A stretch of DNA of 13,315 nt, taken from the NCBI GenBank assembly GCA_017503885.1, contig JAFVSF010000241.1, positions 1 through 13,315 of the forward strand. Reading direction: 5' to 3'. The DNA comes from Clostridia bacterium. Its GTDB lineage: Bacteria > Bacillota > Clostridia > Christensenellales > Borkfalkiaceae. Numbering within the stretch: the stretch's first letter is position 1; each line of letters starts with the position of its first letter. The translations under genes were made by a program, and so were the position numbers. Below the pieces are notes generated by a model. The model saw only the letters and a list, made by a program, of their open reading frames with translations, was not told the DNA's origin and ran no database searches. Positions 12,052 to 13,315 of this stretch are shown piece after piece.

Positions 12052-12813
12052 ATGAAAGAAAAAAATAATAGAATTCTAAATTTAATACTTACGACTATTC
12101 CTATTGTTTGTATTTTATTGGTTTGGCAAATTGAGGCTAAAAAAATAAATAATGAATTTATTTTAACTGACGTTGGAGTGACTTTTAAAGCGTTAGTTGA
12201 GATTTTAAAACAACAGGAATTTTATAAATCTCTTTGGGGAACACTTAGTCGAACGCTAATAGCTTTTGGGGTATCGTTCGTAATGGCAACTGTTCTTGCT
12301 TTTTTGTCTAGAATAAGCAAGAAGGCTGAAGTAATGATTGTTCCCGTAATAAGCATAATTAGGTCGTTGCCTACCATAGCAATTATATTATTGCTGTACA
12401 TTTGGACGGATTCTTCTGCTAAATCTGCTATAATTGTTACTACTTTAGTTGTATTGCCTACTACGTATAGTAGTATGCGAGATGCGTTTTTTACTGTAGA
12501 TGACGAACTTATTAAAGGTTTAAAACTTTATAAAGTGCCTACGCACGAGATGCTTTTAAAAGTGTATTTTCCTCAAATCTTGCCATCTACCTTGCTTGCG
12601 ATAGGTGGAGGAATTGCTTTAAATTTAAAGTTGATGGTGGCAGCAGAGGTGATAGTTTCAACGGCAAACTCATTAGGTTACTTGTTAAACACGTCAAAGG
12701 CGTATTTTGATATTGCAAGTATGATTGCCGTAGTGGTCGTTTCAGTTGCGATTGGTTTAATCGTTGAGTCTACGTTTAGATTTGTTTCTAAAAAGGTGGG
12801 TAAATGGCAATGA
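12052..12813 (+). CDS. ABC transporter permease (SsuC/TauC-like, BPD_transp_1)
   Basis: A 253-residue membrane protein with about six hydrophobic segments, the first at residues 9-25 (LNLILTTIPIVCILLVW). The coupling (EAA) loop region reads THEMLLKVYFPQILPSTLLAIGGGIALNLK, with the usual aromatic-P-x-ILP spacing, which docks the ATPase. This matches the SsuC/TauC/ThiX permease family and fits the SsuA-like binding protein. The ATG is 8 nt after the lipoprotein stop with only a weak AAGG site, so it is probably coupled. Its last codons overlap the ATPase start. Confidence 0.93.
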   Translation: MKEKNNRILNLILTTIPIVCILLVWQIEAKKINNEFILTDVGVTFKALVEILKQQEFYKSLWGTLSRTLIAFGVSFVMATVLAFLSRISKKAEVMIVPVISIIRSLPTIAIILLLYIWTDSSAKSAIIVTTLVVLPTTYSSMRDAFFTVDDELIKGLKLYKVPTHEMLLKVYFPQILPSTLLAIGGGIALNLKLMVAAEVIVSTANSLGYLLNTSKAYFDIASMIAVVVVSVAIGLIVESTFRFVSKKVGKWQ

Positions 12814-13315
12814 TTAAAATTAGGAATTTAAACAAACGCTATGGGGAAAAAGTCGTTTACGAAAACTTTAACCTTGACATTGAAAAAGATAAGGTACTTG
12901 TAATACTTGGCAAAAGTGGATGTGGTAAGACTACGCTTTTAAACGTTTTGGCTAAATTAACCGAATACGACGGTCAAATTGAAGGGGTAGACGACTCTGT
13001 TTCTATGGTTTTTCAAAAGGATTATTTAGTGCCAAATCTAACTGTTGAACAAAATTTAAAACTTGTAAACAAAAACGCAGACGTTTTATCGGCGTTAGAG
13101 ATGGTTGAAATGACGGAATGTGCTAAACTTTACCCAAAGAGTTTGTCTGGGGGTATGGCAAGAAGGGTTGCAATTATAAGAGCGATTATATTCAAGTCAA
13201 CTCTGCTTGTAATGGACGAGCCAACTAATTCTCTTGACGTAGGACTTAAAAACAAAATATATTCTACCTTAAAACAATTAAAAAAAGAATATAAAAAGAC
13301 AGTTGTTATCGTTAC
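12804..13315 (+). CDS. ABC transporter ATP-binding protein (SsuB/TauB-like), truncated by window end
   Basis: A 170-residue N-terminal part of an ABC ATPase. It has Walker A GKSGCGKT (36-43), Q-loop FQKDYLVPNLTV (70-81, Q71), signature LSGGMARR (114-121) and Walker B LLVMDEP (134-140, E139 catalytic). The H-loop lies beyond the window. The spacing from Walker A to the Q-loop is short, as in SsuB-type importers. It energises the permease and lipoprotein just upstream. Two starts are possible: ATG 12804, about 5 nt after AGGTGGG, and ATG 12810, which forms an ATGA overlap with the permease stop; I give the first. The signature has M where Q is usual (LSGGM rather than LSGGQ). Confidence 0.95.
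   Translation, partial: MAMIKIRNLNKRYGEKVVYENFNLDIEKDKVLVILGKSGCGKTTLLNVLAKLTEYDGQIEGVDDSVSMVFQKDYLVPNLTVEQNLKLVNKNADVLSALEMVEMTECAKLYPKSLSGGMARRVAIIRAIIFKSTLLVMDEPTNSLDVGLKNKIYSTLKQLKKEYKKTVVIV

Overview
The window is AT-rich, with short intergenic gaps, strong GGAG-type ribosome binding sites, Rho-independent terminators and sigma-A-type promoters. Gene content also points to a low-GC Gram-positive organism, most likely an uncultured anaerobic clostridium: a ruvX (yqgF)-DUF1292 pair, the paired radical SAM/DUF4130 repair proteins, Firmicutes-type LexA boxes, a class II aldolase and a TM1266-type regulator. I see no tRNA, rRNA, CRISPR array, insertion sequence or prophage.

Layout. At 1-1425 are the tail of a gene that is probably an FAD-dependent oxidoreductase, a DUF1667 Cys-rich protein overlapping it, and a uridine-kinase-like enzyme, followed by a small convergent YtxH-like membrane protein. 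At 1706-2668 a strong promoter drives ruvX and a DUF1292 protein with a Cys-rich acidic tail. At 2700-3698 (minus) are two very small tandem ORFs and a putative lipoprotein with a TTG start. At 3765-6380 is a three-gene plus-strand operon: a membrane-anchored protein, a zinc-ribbon membrane protein and a GalM/LacX-type epimerase. At 6393-8561 (minus) is a two-gene DNA repair operon, a helix-hairpin-helix radical SAM protein plus DUF4130 protein, behind a consensus promoter with one LexA box at the -35 and another at the start site. At 8582-8768 is a separate 49-residue hydrophobic peptide gene with its own terminator.

At 8839-9480 an apparently leaderless ArsR-family gene is followed, 3 nt after its stop codon, by about 260 nt of highly structured RNA. 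This RNA consists of two copies of one module set exactly 117 nt apart and ends in a terminator. At 9495-10556 (minus) is class II fructose-bisphosphate aldolase. At 10576-13315 a promoter, a roughly 135-nt leader ending in a strong intrinsic terminator, a TM1266-type regulator and a NitT/TauT/SsuABC-like ABC importer (lipoprotein, permease, truncated ATPase) form one operon.

The most interesting signals are regulatory and RNA-level: the tandem-module RNA at 9217-9480, the attenuator-like leader at 10605-10746 whose terminator arm is duplicated upstream, and the double LexA operator on the radical SAM repair operon. Functions come from motif recognition by eye; no searches were run.
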